DNA from: an uncultured Muribaculaceae bacterium
Lineage (GTDB): Bacteria > Bacteroidota > Bacteroidia > Bacteroidales > Muribaculaceae
Direction of reading: 5' to 3'
Length of the DNA stretch: 64,000 bases
Assembly: GCA_910579035.1 (NCBI GenBank)
Contig: CAJTSR010000003.1
Span: 1 to 64,000, forward strand
Shown: positions 1 to 9,631 of the stretch, in pieces
Layout of the letters: every line of letters starts with the position of its first letter
Numbering within the stretch: the stretch's first letter is position 1
Position numbers and translations under genes: made by a program
Notes under the pieces: generated by a model
What the model was told of the DNA's origin: nothing
The model's database searches: none
Seen by the model: the letters and a program-made list of their open reading frames with translations, nothing else

Positions 1-44
1 TCTTTGTGTGTGAAGACCCGCAATAAAAGCAGATTTTTAGCCAT
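1..44 (-). CDS. Possible N-terminus of a gene running off the left edge
   Basis: An ATG on the minus strand at 42-44 opens a frame reading MAKNLLLLRVFTHK to the window edge without a stop. A TACCTTTG box (61-68) that fits the Bacteroidetes -7 consensus lies 16 bases upstream of it. Only 14 codons are visible, so no family can be named, and the frame could be chance. Confidence 0.3.
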   Translation of the reverse strand, partial: MAKNLLLLRVFTHK

Positions 45-60
45 CTTATTTAAAATGCCA

Positions 61-68
61 CAAAGGTA
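61..68 (-). promoter_or_regulatory. Candidate -7 box (TAnnTTTG) for the left-edge gene
   Basis: The minus strand reads TACCTTTG, matching the Bacteroidetes primary sigma -7 consensus TAnnTTTG. No convincing TTTG -33 box was seen at the usual 19-21 base spacing, so this is a weak call. Confidence 0.3.
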
Positions 69-163
69 ATCATTATCAGACTCTTCCAGCGTTTTCAGCC
101 TACTTTTTGCATATTAAGCCAGAACCCTGAAGTTCGTACTGAGCTGCACACGATATTGTGACA

Positions 164-195
164 GACGCCACTGCCCGAGAATGAGCAGTGGCGTC
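164..195 (-). terminator. Hairpin just downstream of the secreted-protein gene
   Basis: GACGCCACTGC (164-174) pairs perfectly with GCAGTGGCGTC (185-195), giving an 11-bp stem with a 10-base loop, 20 bases after the stop codon at 216. There is no U-tract after it on the minus strand. It may act as an mRNA 3'-end stabiliser or a non-canonical terminator. Confidence 0.5.
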
Positions 196-215
196 CGTTT
201 GCGTTAGGATTTGGG

Positions 216-3200
216 TTACCGCACTAATACCTTGAAAGTTGCAGCGGCGGCTTTCACGATGTACACGCCCGGTTCCACACATACACGCAAGGTAGAGCTT
301 GGCTGTCCGTTGTAGCGTATGCGCCCGTCGATTCCGGCTATTGCCACGCTGCGGTTCTCAGCGCCTTCCACAATTATAGTGCCGTTCTCTGCCGTAACTG
401 TCACTCCGTCGGCTTCGGATATTTCTGCTATGGCGTTGACACCTTTCACATCAACCACTACCGGCTCACTGGCACGCGATTCTCCGTGGTTATATACCGC
501 GCTGACACGAAATTCGTGGCTTCCGTTGTCTTTAACCTCGCAGACAGCCGAGCTTTCTTCTGCGGTGGCGTCCGATACTTTTTCACCATTGTGATATATG
601 TTGAACCCTTGCAAGGCGAGATCTGCAGGAAGGACAGGCGCCGCACTGAAAGTGATGTCGTCGATAAAGAGCGCATACGTGTCGTATGAGGTATGGCGTA
701 TCGCGAAGTACTTGGCTCCGGCAGGTAGCTGAGCCTTGAATTCCGTCCACACCTCGGGCACGGCATTGTCCGCAGGATAATTCTCGACCTCTACTTTCGT
801 GAAATCCTCTATGGCACGTCCTGTGCTTGAATACAGCACTTCAAAAGATTCGGCATAAGCCAAGGTAAAGCTTTTGGCGAAGAACGATATGGTCTGTTTG
901 CTGCCGTCAAGCTCCGGCGATATAAGCCAGTTGTCGTTCAGATCCTGACAGCTCCATGCCGCAAGGAAGCGGTCGCCGCTGTGCGGCTCAACGTCTATGA
1001 GGTAATCCTGCGGAACACCTGCCAGCACAGGGTCGTATATCTGAAATGCCATCGGCGATGTACGGTAAGGATTAAGATTGTCCTCCATAAAAGTATAGGT
1101 CTTTTTCTTGTCGGCATCAACCATGGTCCAATCGCCGAAGTCTTCAATGGTAAGGGGCGCGTACTCATCGCTTTCAAAATCTTCGCACAAAGGCCTTGGC
1201 GAGGTCATTCCGTCGAGCGATGTCTTTACCCATGAAAGGCTTACCTTGCCGCTGCCGCTGTCTTCGCCTTCGAGCGATTCTACACCGGGGAGTTGCGAAT
1301 GGATTACTGTAACCGTTGTTTTGGCAGTGTTGTTCCCGGCATTGGCATCATTTTGCAACAATGTTGTGAACGCGAATTCTATCTTGTCGCCATCAAGGAC
1401 ACCCGTGGGCTCCGAAATTTTTAGCACGGCAAACTTCCCGGCCTCGATGTCGGCAAGCGGCTGGCTGTGCGTGGTCGTCCCGTCGCGCGTAAACTCTATC
1501 CAAGCGCCTTTTGCTGTCGTTGTGCCCAGATTCTCCACTCGCGCCTCAAGCTCTACCGCGTTTCCGGCTTTGACCTTCGCCGGAGCTTCGAGTACCACGG
1601 CGCGAAGATCGCTTTGGGCAAGGTCGCGTATGCGTATGTTGTCGAGTGGGACACTCCAGGTGTACTCGTCGTCGTTATGTGCGGCCGTAAGGCGCAACTC
1701 TACCTGTATGAACCGGCAGTCTTTGTATGCGTCAAGCGGTACTCGGCAAAGAGTCCAGCCATCGGTCGGATTTTCCTTAAGGTCAAGAGTATGGGCAGTG
1801 ACGAAATTGCCACCATCGGCGGAAACCAGCACGTCGATTATACTGCCTTTGCCCTGATGGTGATACTCAAGGACGGGATTCGATGCTCCGGCCAAACTTA
1901 TTTTAGTGGAGATTAGCCCGTACTTGGCATCTTTTTCCATCGGCATTATATAGAAAAAGCCGTTGTCGCCGTCGTGAGAGTTAAGATATACCGGTTCAGC
2001 CTCGTAGTCGTCGGCATTTGTCTGCAATTCATTGTCGTATACCGTTCCGCACATAGCCCCTCCCGGAGTGGATTCGGGGTCTATAGCCCATATATGCTCA
2101 AATTCGGCATTGGCGAAGCTTTCGCAGAACGGAACAGCAGATGGTTCGCCCACTGTAACTATGTCGGACGACGTGGCAAGGGAATAAAACATCTCGTCAA
2201 CTCCGGCAGTAACCTGATATGCCACAAAGTCCTGACCGGCAATGTTGGAGTAATCAAAGGTGATGGACGTCTTTTCTGTCTGGGCTATAGGCGGATCCGT
2301 ATACGACCCAAAGGCATCGAACACATAGTAAATTACTTTTTCGGTATCTACATATCCGCCGCTTTCGCCTGTTTCGCCAACAGGCTCCCACGATAGCGTG
2401 ACATGCTTGTAATCCTCCGACAACACCGCCTTGACGCCTTCCACCGGCAGCGGGTTGTCCGGCCCGGCATAGAAATCCTTTATCACGGCTGCCTCGCCGG
2501 GTATATTGTCGATATAGGCAATTGCTTCGAGCTTGTTGTAGCCGGTGTTGAGCACGGGTACTTCGCATGTCTGGGTTTCGCCCGGGGCTATTTGGTCGAA
2601 AGTATGCTTCAGCTCCCAGTTCGATTTTATCTCTACTTTGCTAATTGACTCAAGCGGCGCTCCTCCTTGTGTATGCGTGGGCGCGGTATATGTCACAATT
2701 GCCTTTAGCTCGCCCTTGGGGGCAAGAACGTAGGACATCTTCCCGGCTGCAGGAGGGTCGATAGGCTCAGCCTTCTCTGTTATCGAGAAGTTTTTGAGAG
2801 TGCTTATAGCTGTTTTGGCTGTCGTGGTGGTGCTATGGAAACCAAAGTGATAATATCCGTCTGCATCCACAGCAAGCGGCACTTCCTTAAGCGCGAACGT
2901 GGTTTTCAAAGCATACTCGGCAACGACTTCCGATGTCATTGCCTCCACGGTCTGCGATGCGCCCATCCATAGCGAGAGAAGCCCTTCTTTGGCATCGGTA
3001 GGCGTGTTTATGCCGGCTTCAAAGCTGAGAGTATACTCTTTCCCGGCCAAGAGATGCACGGGAGGGGAAATCATCCAGTCGTCATTAGCTGTTTGCGCCT
3101 TATCCGGGCCAAGACACGCCGAATATGTCGAGACACCGCCTATCTTCCATCCCTTTCCGTCGTTGTTGGAATCGAAGGCGACATAGAGGTCTGTGTATGG

Positions 3201-3428
3201 CTTATCTGCATCTGCTTTGCCGAGAGTGTGCTTAAATGGCACTTCTACAGCGTTCGCAGGAGCTGCCTTAGCCCGTGGAGAGGGAGCGGCAAGGCGCGGA
3301 TTGACCGACTTCCGCTCCGTGCGGCAAGTTTCTTTCACTTTACCCCCGAGAGTACGTACCGGCGGTGCGGACACAGCAATCGCAGTTCCTAAAGCGAGCA
3401 AGACTGCAAAAAGTAATGGTTTTTTCAT
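216..3428 (-). CDS. Large secreted multi-domain adhesin-like protein with sorting-type C-terminus
   Basis: This 1070-residue protein begins with a typical signal peptide (MKKPLLFAVLLALGTAIA, cleaved near residue 20). It contains repeated jelly-roll segments of the choice-of-anchor J / cleaved-adhesin type at roughly residues 60-215, 435-605 and 750-935, recognisable from motifs such as NDDWMISPP and NDNWLISPEL, alternating with fibronectin-III-like stretches. The last ~75 residues (GVYIVKAAAATFKVLVR at the end) resemble a type IX secretion sorting domain or the related Bacteroidales C-terminal module. It is probably exported to the cell surface and binds carbohydrate or protein, but no catalytic motif is visible and the ligand is unknown. 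It is a single gene, and a TTACTTTG near-match to the -7 box lies at 3476-3483. Confidence 0.75.
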   Translation of the reverse strand: MKKPLLFAVLLALGTAIAVSAPPVRTLGGKVKETCRTERKSVNPRLAAPSPRAKAAPANAVEVPFKHTLGKADADKPYTDLYVAFDSNNDGKGWKIGGVSTYSACLGPDKAQTANDDWMISPPVHLLAGKEYTLSFEAGINTPTDAKEGLLSLWMGASQTVEAMTSEVVAEYALKTTFALKEVPLAVDADGYYHFGFHSTTTTAKTAISTLKNFSITEKAEPIDPPAAGKMSYVLAPKGELKAIVTYTAPTHTQGGAPLESISKVEIKSNWELKHTFDQIAPGETQTCEVPVLNTGYNKLEAIAYIDNIPGEAAVIKDFYAGPDNPLPVEGVKAVLSEDYKHVTLSWEPVGETGESGGYVDTEKVIYYVFDAFGSYTDPPIAQTEKTSITFDYSNIAGQDFVAYQVTAGVDEMFYSLATSSDIVTVGEPSAVPFCESFANAEFEHIWAIDPESTPGGAMCGTVYDNELQTNADDYEAEPVYLNSHDGDNGFFYIMPMEKDAKYGLISTKISLAGASNPVLEYHHQGKGSIIDVLVSADGGNFVTAHTLDLKENPTDGWTLCRVPLDAYKDCRFIQVELRLTAAHNDDEYTWSVPLDNIRIRDLAQSDLRAVVLEAPAKVKAGNAVELEARVENLGTTTAKGAWIEFTRDGTTTHSQPLADIEAGKFAVLKISEPTGVLDGDKIEFAFTTLLQNDANAGNNTAKTTVTVIHSQLPGVESLEGEDSGSGKVSLSWVKTSLDGMTSPRPLCEDFESDEYAPLTIEDFGDWTMVDADKKKTYTFMEDNLNPYRTSPMAFQIYDPVLAGVPQDYLIDVEPHSGDRFLAAWSCQDLNDNWLISPELDGSKQTISFFAKSFTLAYAESFEVLYSSTGRAIEDFTKVEVENYPADNAVPEVWTEFKAQLPAGAKYFAIRHTSYDTYALFIDDITFSAAPVLPADLALQGFNIYHNGEKVSDATAEESSAVCEVKDNGSHEFRVSAVYNHGESRASEPVVVDVKGVNAIAEISEADGVTVTAENGTIIVEGAENRSVAIAGIDGRIRYNGQPSSTLRVCVEPGVYIVKAAAATFKVLVR

Positions 3429-3475
3429 AAGCTGGATTTGTGTAGTTGTTTTACGTAGGCGTCATTAGCATTTTG

Positions 3476-3483
3476 CAAAGTAA
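3476..3483 (-). promoter_or_regulatory. Near-consensus -7 box for the secreted-protein gene
   Basis: TTACTTTG on the minus strand differs from TAnnTTTG at one position and would give a leader of about 40 bases before the ATG at 3428. No -33 box was confirmed. Confidence 0.3.
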
Positions 3484-3650
3484 ACTCATAATTTTAAAAA
3501 CTAAAAGCATATTAAATTAATAAATGTTAACAACAATATTTTTAATAACAACCTGCCACCATCACTCTCCTCCGTCCCACTCCCTGCACTAAACCCCGCC
3601 ACCCTTATGGCAAAATGCCAATTCGCTGGAGAATGCCTTCTGCGGTATAA

Positions 3651-3877
3651 ATGAGGAATTAGGAATGAGGAATTAGGAATGAGGGATGAGGAATTAGGAG
3701 TGAGGGATTTGGAATGAGGAATGTTTGGGTGGTGGGGCTGCGATATATCGCGCTCCGACGTTATTCCTCATTCCAAATCCCTCACTCCTAATTCCTAATT
3801 CCTTGTTAACAATTCCTCATTCCACCTTCCTCATTCCACCTTCCTCATTCCACCTTCCTCATTCCACCTTCCTCATT
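3651..3877. repeat. 14-bp tandem satellite in two opposite orientations
   Basis: Units of about 14 bp of the type ATGAGGAATTAGGA repeat from 3651 to 3722. The reverse-oriented type TTCCTCATTCCACC repeats from 3813 with starts at 3813, 3827, 3841 and 3855 and a partial copy at 3869. Reverse-complemented, the second unit (GGTGGAATGAGGAA) shares the GAATGAGGAA core of the first. The block fills most of the 475-bp gap between the RND channel gene and the secreted-protein gene. The rest of the gap (3484-3650) shows nothing recognisable. No coding function is likely. Confidence 0.8.
3689..3796. repeat. Perfect 34-bp inverted repeat with REP-like palindrome in its loop
   Basis: Bases 3689-3722 are perfectly complementary to 3763-3796, giving a 34-bp stem with a 40-base loop. 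The loop holds the 12-bp palindrome GCGATATATCGC (3740-3751), the same core found in the REP-like pair next to the RAYT at 26502-26587. It lies downstream of the RND operon, so it may define that transcript's 3' end, although it lacks a canonical U-tract. Confidence 0.8.
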
Positions 3878-3903
3878 AACAACTCCTCATTCCAAATTCC
3901 TAA

Positions 3904-5283
3904 TTATTTATCGGCGAGTCCGCCGCCGAGTACGCGGTAGAGGGTCACTACGGCGAGGTGGCGGTTGCAGATGGCGTTCGAGAGCCCTACCTGCGCCTCG
4001 TAGTAGCGGCGCTGGGCGTCGAGCACGTCGATATAGTTGATGGCGCCGGCGTTGTACTGGCGGTAGGCGAGCACGGCGTACTGCTGGGCGGCGTCGAGCA
4101 GCTCGCGGCGGCGCTGGCAGGTCTGTTCCTGCAGGCGCAGGGAGGTGAGGGCGTTGTCTACCTCGTGGAAGGCCGTGAGTACTGCCTGTTCATAGCCGAG
4201 TCGGGCCTGGTCGTAGGCCGCTATGGCGGCACGGTGGCGGCGCTTGTTGCGGCCGAAGTCGAAGATGGTGCCTGTTATGGAGCCTATTATGTAGGAGAAG
4301 GGCGAACGGAAAAAGCCTTTCAGCTCGTCGTTCTCAAGACCTCCCGTAAGCGACAGGCGCAGCCTCGGGAAGCGGTCGGCATACGCCACGCCGCACTGCG
4401 CGAGGGCGCTTTGCAGCTTGGCCTCGGCTGCCATAAGGTCGGGGCGGCGTTTGAGGAGCGTCGACGGCAGTCCGACGGGCAGCGTGTTGGCCAACGTGTC
4501 GTTGACCGACAGCGTGCCGCGCGCTATTTCCTGCTCAGGGTAGCGCCCCATCAGCAGCGATATGGCGTTTTTGCGCGCCTCTATGCGGCTTACCAGTTCG
4601 GGAATCGCCGCCGCCGTGGTGGCGTATTCCACCTGTGCCTGCCGGTATACCGTTTCGTTCGTTAGGCCGCCTTCGAAGCGCAGTTTCGCCTTCTTGAGAT
4701 TCTCTTCGCGGGTGAACAGCGTGCGGCGTGCAATCTGGAGCTGATTGTCCATGGCAAGCAGCTCGAAGTACGACGAGGCCGCCTCCGCTATCAGAGTGAT
4801 CTGCATGGCGCGCTGCTGCTCGACTGAGGCGCGGAACTCGGCCGCGCCCTTGCGTCGCGCCCATTTCAGGCCGCCCCACAGGTCCACTTCCCATGCGAGA
4901 GTCGCCTTGAGGTCGTATTCCTGGTCGGAGGTGCTTTTCTTGCCGTAGTAATCGTTTGTTTCGTTGTCGGCTGCGGCCATTCCCGAGAGGGTGGGGAAAT
5001 AGTTGGAGGCCGTTATGCCGTATAGCTGCCTCATTTCCTCCACGCGCGCTGCCGCCGCGAGGAAGTCGCGGTTGTGGGCGAGTGTTTCGCGTATGATGGT
5101 TGCGAGTGCCGGGTCGGTGTATAGCTCCCACCACGCGATGTCGGCGGCTGTCACCGAGTCGGTGGAGTTGCCTGCGAGGGCTTCGGGGAGGTCGAGCTGC
5201 GGTGGCACGCAGTTCTTCACCCCGGAGCACGAGGCGAGTGTTGCCGCTGCGGCCAGCGCTATTATAATCAATTCCTTTTTCAT
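3904..5283 (-). CDS. RND efflux outer-membrane channel, NodT/OprM family lipoprotein
   Basis: This 459-residue protein belongs to the TolC-like outer-membrane factor family of the NodT (OprM/CusC) type. The N-terminus is a lipoprotein signal ending in LASC with Cys19 as the lipid-attachment site. The body shows two tandem outer-membrane efflux domains (roughly 60-250 and 270-450), with signatures such as LRRRPDLMAAEAKLQSA and a long helical tail with IDVLDAQRRYYEAQ. It forms the exit duct for the pump encoded immediately upstream; its ATG overlaps the pump stop codon in an ATGA junction. The stop codon lies directly beside the 14-bp satellite. Confidence 0.93.
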   Translation of the reverse strand: MKKELIIIALAAAATLASCSGVKNCVPPQLDLPEALAGNSTDSVTAADIAWWELYTDPALATIIRETLAHNRDFLAAAARVEEMRQLYGITASNYFPTLSGMAAADNETNDYYGKKSTSDQEYDLKATLAWEVDLWGGLKWARRKGAAEFRASVEQQRAMQITLIAEAASSYFELLAMDNQLQIARRTLFTREENLKKAKLRFEGGLTNETVYRQAQVEYATTAAAIPELVSRIEARKNAISLLMGRYPEQEIARGTLSVNDTLANTLPVGLPSTLLKRRPDLMAAEAKLQSALAQCGVAYADRFPRLRLSLTGGLENDELKGFFRSPFSYIIGSITGTIFDFGRNKRRHRAAIAAYDQARLGYEQAVLTAFHEVDNALTSLRLQEQTCQRRRELLDAAQQYAVLAYRQYNAGAINYIDVLDAQRRYYEAQVGLSNAICNRHLAVVTLYRVLGGGLADK

Positions 5284-8200
5284 GACTTTTGACGTTTGCG
5301 CGCAAGGCGTTCCTTGGCCTTGGCTATCATTACGAAGAAGAATGGCACGAACACTATGCCGACTGTGATTGCCACAAGCATTCCGAAGAATATGCCGGTG
5401 CCTATGTCGCGGCGGGCTGCCGAGCCCGGGCCGGAGGCGAATACCAGTGGCAGCAGGCCGAGCATGAACGCCAGCGAGGTCATTACCAGCGGCCTGAAGC
5501 GCAGGCGGGCGGCGGTGAGGGCCGCGTGGGTGGCGTCGACGCCTTTGTCGGCTTCCTCCTTGGCAAATTCCACGATTAGGATGGCGTTCTTGGCCACGAG
5601 GCCTACGAGCATAACGAGGCCGATCTGGAAATAAATGTTGTTTTCGAGTCCGCAGAGGGCAATGCCGAGATATGCGCCCACGCCTGCCACCGGAAGCGAC
5701 AGTATCACCGCGAGGGGGACCGCCCAGCTTTCATATTGAGCCGCGAGGAACAGGAACACGAACAGGAACGCCAGCGCGAGCACGAGGCCGGTGTTGCCGC
5801 CGTTGTGCTTCTGCTGATAGGAAAGACCTGCCCAGTCCACGCCGATGTTCTCCGGCAGATGCTCCTCGACGATTTCTTCGAGGCGGTCCATGGCCTGCCC
5901 GGTGCTGTATCCGCGCGCGGCCTCGCCGCTGATAGTGGCCGAGTTGAACATATTGAACCGGCTGACGGTGCCCGGCCCGGCGGTGTAGTGGGTGGTGCCG
6001 AGCGATGTCACAGGCACCATTGCCTTGTCGGCGCCGCGCACGAAGAATAGGTTGAGATTGTCGCGGTTGGCGCGGTATGGCGCCTCGGCCTGTATGTACA
6101 CGCGGTATATGCGGTTGAACATATTGAAGTCGTTGACATACACCGAGCCGGTGAAGGCCTTCATAGTCGAGAAAATATCGCTCATCGGTATGCCGCGCAG
6201 CTTGGCCTTGTCGCGGTCAACGTCGAAGAACAATTGCGGAATGTCGGACTGCATCGAGGTCGACAGGCCCGCAAATTCAGGCGATTCGGCGGCATAGTAG
6301 CGCAGAGTGTCGACAGCCCGCGCCAGATCGTCGTATGTGGCGTCGCCGCGTGCCTCCAGCACCATCTCGAAGCCGCCCGAGGTGCCGAGGCCCGGTATGA
6401 TGGCCGGGGTGAAGAAGTATACCTGCGCCTCGGGGTAGACGGCGAGTTCCTCGGCCACGCGCTCGCGCAGTTCGCGCAGGGAGTTGTTGCCGCGTTCGCC
6501 TGCCGGCTTGAGGATTACGGTGAGTGTGGCGTGAGCCTGGTTGGTGCCAGTACGGGGCGAGGAACCGGTTACGTTCTGCACGTACTCCACGTCCTTGTCG
6601 GCCTGCAGGAACGCTATCGCGCGTTCGGTGACGGCGCGGGTGCGCTCTATGGTGGCGCCTTCGGGCAGCTCAAGCTCGACAGTGAAATAGCCCTGGTCTT
6701 CGGGCGACATAAAGCTCGTCGGTATGAGCGCGTTGGCTGTGTATATTATCACAAGGGCGATGCCGAACGCTGCCCACATGCGGCGCGGGCGGCGCAGGGC
6801 GGCGCGTATCATACGGCTGTACACGCGGTTGCCACGCAGCAGCGAGTAGTTTATCATGCGGAAAAACTTGGGCTTGCGGCGGGTGTGCGATGCCGGTTTG
6901 AGCAGCTTGGCGCACATCACGGGCGACAGGGTGAGCGCCACGATCGTGGATATGATTACCGACACGGCTATGGTGATGGTGAACTGGCGGAATAGCTGCC
7001 CTGTTATGCCCGGAAGGAAGCTTACCGGCACGAATACCGCGCAAAGCACAAGACTCATCGCTATGAGCGCGCTGCCGAGGCCGTCCATTGCGCGGCGCGT
7101 GGCCTCCGGCGCATCGAGGTGCTCTTTCTCCATGATGCGGTCGACGTTCTCCACCACCACGATGGCGTCGTCCACCACGATGCCTATTGCCAGAATTAGT
7201 CCTAACAGGGTGAGCATGTTGAGCGAGAAGTCGAACACCAGCATCACGCCGAACGTGCCTATGAGCGATATCGGCACGGCTATGACCGGAATCAGCGTCG
7301 CGCGCCAGCTCTGCAGCGACAGGAACACCACGAGGATAACAAGCAGCAGAGCCTCGAAGAAGGTGCGGTACACATGGTGTATCGACTCCGAAATGTACGT
7401 CGTCATATCGAAAGGAATCTCGTAGCTGAGGCCTTCGGGGAAGCTCTCGCTGATTTCCTCCATGGTCTTCTTCACCTGCGTGGCCACGTCGATGGCGTTT
7501 TCGCCCGGAAGCATGTTGATTTCGAGAATTGCCGCGTTGCCGCCGTTGATGCCGCTCTCGGTAGAGTAGCTCGACGCTTCGAGCGACACGCGGGCCACGT
7601 CGCGCAGGCGGATTATGGAGCCGTTGGCGTTGGCGCGCACCACGATGTCCTCGAATTCTGTAACCGACGACAGACGCCCGCGGGCGATGATAGGCACGGT
7701 GAGGTCAAGGCCCGTCATAGGCGCCTGTCCGAGCACGCCGGCGGCAGACTCGCGGTTCTGATCCTTGAGCGCCGCCTGTATGTCCTGAATGGTAAGGCCG
7801 AGGTCGGCGAGTTTGTCGGGCTGCACGAATATCTGCATCGCGTAGTATCGGCTGCCGACGTTGCGTATGCTGCCCACGCCGGGCACGCGGCGCAACAGGT
7901 CGAGCACGTTGAGGGTGGCGTAGTTACTGAGGTATATCTCGTCATACTTCGGGTCGGACGACATCAGGGCGATTGTCATCAGCTTGTTGGCTGTTTCCTT
8001 TTCCACGCTGATGCCGTTCTGCACCACCTCGGCGGGCAGGCGCGACTCTGCTTTCTTCACGCGGTTCTGTATGTCGACAGCCGCCAGTTCGGGGTCGACG
8101 TCCACGTCGAATGTCACCAGAGCCGAGAATCCGCCTGAGTTGGAGCTGGAACTCGACATATATATCATGCCGGGGGTGCCGTTGAGTTCTTGTTCGATAG

Positions 8201-8393
8201 GTGTTGCCACGGCCTGTGTCACCGTCATGGCGTCGGCTCCTGGGTAGGAGGCCGCTACCTTTACCACCGGCGGCACGATGCGCGGGTATTGGTCGACCGG
8301 CAGCATCACAAGGCCTATGGCGCCAAGCAGTACTATCACAATCGATATCACGATTGAGAATACCGGGTGGTCGAGAAAAAAGTTCTTTTTCAT
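5280..8393 (-). CDS. RND multidrug efflux pump inner-membrane subunit (HAE1/AcrB-type)
   Basis: This 1037-residue protein has the usual length and layout of hydrophobe/amphiphile efflux RND pumps: one N-terminal membrane segment, two large periplasmic loops and two blocks of membrane helices. The proton-relay aspartates are present in GIVVDDAIVVVEN (TM4), and the TM10 lysine is in VAKNAILIVEFAKEE. It exchanges protons for drugs or other amphiphiles across the inner membrane and works with the adaptor (8415-9614) and the channel (3904-5283). The three genes are co-directional, with a 21-bp gap after the adaptor and a 4-bp overlap into the channel gene, so they are one operon. The actual substrate cannot be read from sequence. 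Confidence 0.95.
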   Translation of the reverse strand: MKKNFFLDHPVFSIVISIVIVLLGAIGLVMLPVDQYPRIVPPVVKVAASYPGADAMTVTQAVATPIEQELNGTPGMIYMSSSSSNSGGFSALVTFDVDVDPELAAVDIQNRVKKAESRLPAEVVQNGISVEKETANKLMTIALMSSDPKYDEIYLSNYATLNVLDLLRRVPGVGSIRNVGSRYYAMQIFVQPDKLADLGLTIQDIQAALKDQNRESAAGVLGQAPMTGLDLTVPIIARGRLSSVTEFEDIVVRANANGSIIRLRDVARVSLEASSYSTESGINGGNAAILEINMLPGENAIDVATQVKKTMEEISESFPEGLSYEIPFDMTTYISESIHHVYRTFFEALLLVILVVFLSLQSWRATLIPVIAVPISLIGTFGVMLVFDFSLNMLTLLGLILAIGIVVDDAIVVVENVDRIMEKEHLDAPEATRRAMDGLGSALIAMSLVLCAVFVPVSFLPGITGQLFRQFTITIAVSVIISTIVALTLSPVMCAKLLKPASHTRRKPKFFRMINYSLLRGNRVYSRMIRAALRRPRRMWAAFGIALVIIYTANALIPTSFMSPEDQGYFTVELELPEGATIERTRAVTERAIAFLQADKDVEYVQNVTGSSPRTGTNQAHATLTVILKPAGERGNNSLRELRERVAEELAVYPEAQVYFFTPAIIPGLGTSGGFEMVLEARGDATYDDLARAVDTLRYYAAESPEFAGLSTSMQSDIPQLFFDVDRDKAKLRGIPMSDIFSTMKAFTGSVYVNDFNMFNRIYRVYIQAEAPYRANRDNLNLFFVRGADKAMVPVTSLGTTHYTAGPGTVSRFNMFNSATISGEAARGYSTGQAMDRLEEIVEEHLPENIGVDWAGLSYQQKHNGGNTGLVLALAFLFVFLFLAAQYESWAVPLAVILSLPVAGVGAYLGIALCGLENNIYFQIGLVMLVGLVAKNAILIVEFAKEEADKGVDATHAALTAARLRFRPLVMTSLAFMLGLLPLVFASGPGSAARRDIGTGIFFGMLVAITVGIVFVPFFFVMIAKAKERLARKRQKS

Positions 8394-8414
8394 AGCCTTT
8401 AGTTTAGCTTAGTG

Positions 8415-9614
8415 TTATCGGGTGGCGGTTGAGTCGGAGGGCGCGGAAGCTTGGGGGAGGACTTTCATGCCGTGGCGCAGTTTGTGGAAGCCTTCGGTCA
8501 CTATGTTCTCGCCGGCTGCCACACCGCGTTCGATTATTATGTTGTTTCCTGCTTCGGGTCCTGTTTCGACAAAGCGGCGTTCTACAACGCTGTCGGGCCG
8601 TACCACGTATATGTACGCGCCTCCGCGCTCTATCTCTACGGCCTTGGCCGGCACGCTGATGGCGTCGGTGCGGACGTCTTTGAGCACGCGCACGCGGGTG
8701 AACTCTCCGGGCAGCAGCACGTGGTCGGGGTTGGGCATCTCGGCGCGTACCGAGAATGTGCCTGTGGCCGGATCTACCTGAGGCGATGCGAAGTCCACGA
8801 GTCCCCGGTGGGGGTATACAGATCCGTCGGCGAGGGTCACCGTCACGAAAGGCTCCCACTCGCGGTTGGTGTCGCGCTGGCCTATGTTGACATTGCGGTT
8901 TTTGCTGTTGAGATAGTCGAGGGCGGTCATGGAGAAGTCAACGAGCACAGAGTCGCTTTTCACCACTGTGGCGAGCAGTGATTTTCCGCCGGGACCCACG
9001 AGGGTGCCGATGTCGGCGCTGCGTTCCGACACATATCCTGATATCGGGCTTGTGACGCGGGTATAGCTCAGCGTAAGCTCTGCCTGAGTGAGGTCGGCAG
9101 CGGCCACCGACTCTTCGGCCTTGGCGCTTTCGTATGCTGCCTCGGCATTGTCGAGGTCGAGCTGCGATGCGGCGTTCTGCTCGTAGAGAGGACGTATGCG
9201 GGCAAGGTCGCGCTCGGCCTTTTGCGAGTTGGCGCGTGCCTTGAGCAGCTGCGCGCGTGCTTTTTCGGCGCGTGCCTTGTATACTTTCTGGTCGATTATG
9301 AAAAGGGTCTGACCCTTGTCGATGTGGGTGCCTTCCTCAAAAAACATCTTTTCGAGGTAGCCTTCCACACGTGCGCGTACCTCTACGAACTGTTGGGCGC
9401 GTATGCGGCCGGCATATTCGCCGTATATGTTGACATCGGAGGTGCCGACAGGCTCAACGGCCACTATGGGCGGACGTGAAACTTCTGTCTTGGGTTTGAG
9501 AAAGAGCCATAGTCCTATGCCGGCTGCGGCAAGTATGATAAGTGACACGGCTATCAGCCTTGTTTTGCGCGACTTAAAAACAGAAGCCTTAGATTGGTGC
9601 AAGGAAGCCTTCAT
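8415..9614 (-). CDS. RND efflux periplasmic adaptor (membrane fusion protein)
   Basis: This 399-residue adaptor of the AcrA/MexA family has an N-terminal membrane anchor (about residues 22-42). A barrel-sandwich/lipoyl half-motif follows (VEVRARVEGYLEKMFFEEGT), then a coiled-coil hairpin of alanine- and lysine-rich helices (about 110-180), the second lipoyl half (SPISGYVSERSADIGTLVG) and a beta-barrel and membrane-proximal region to the end. It bridges the pump and the channel encoded just downstream. It is the first gene of the RND operon. A hairpin at 9632-9653 separates it from the gene upstream, and no TAnnTTTG promoter was found in the 76-bp gap, so its transcription start is uncertain. 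Confidence 0.94.
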   Translation of the reverse strand: MKASLHQSKASVFKSRKTRLIAVSLIILAAAGIGLWLFLKPKTEVSRPPIVAVEPVGTSDVNIYGEYAGRIRAQQFVEVRARVEGYLEKMFFEEGTHIDKGQTLFIIDQKVYKARAEKARAQLLKARANSQKAERDLARIRPLYEQNAASQLDLDNAEAAYESAKAEESVAAADLTQAELTLSYTRVTSPISGYVSERSADIGTLVGPGGKSLLATVVKSDSVLVDFSMTALDYLNSKNRNVNIGQRDTNREWEPFVTVTLADGSVYPHRGLVDFASPQVDPATGTFSVRAEMPNPDHVLLPGEFTRVRVLKDVRTDAISVPAKAVEIERGGAYIYVVRPDSVVERRFVETGPEAGNNIIIERGVAAGENIVTEGFHKLRHGMKVLPQASAPSDSTATR

Positions 9615-9631
9615 AATGATGATGAATTAAT

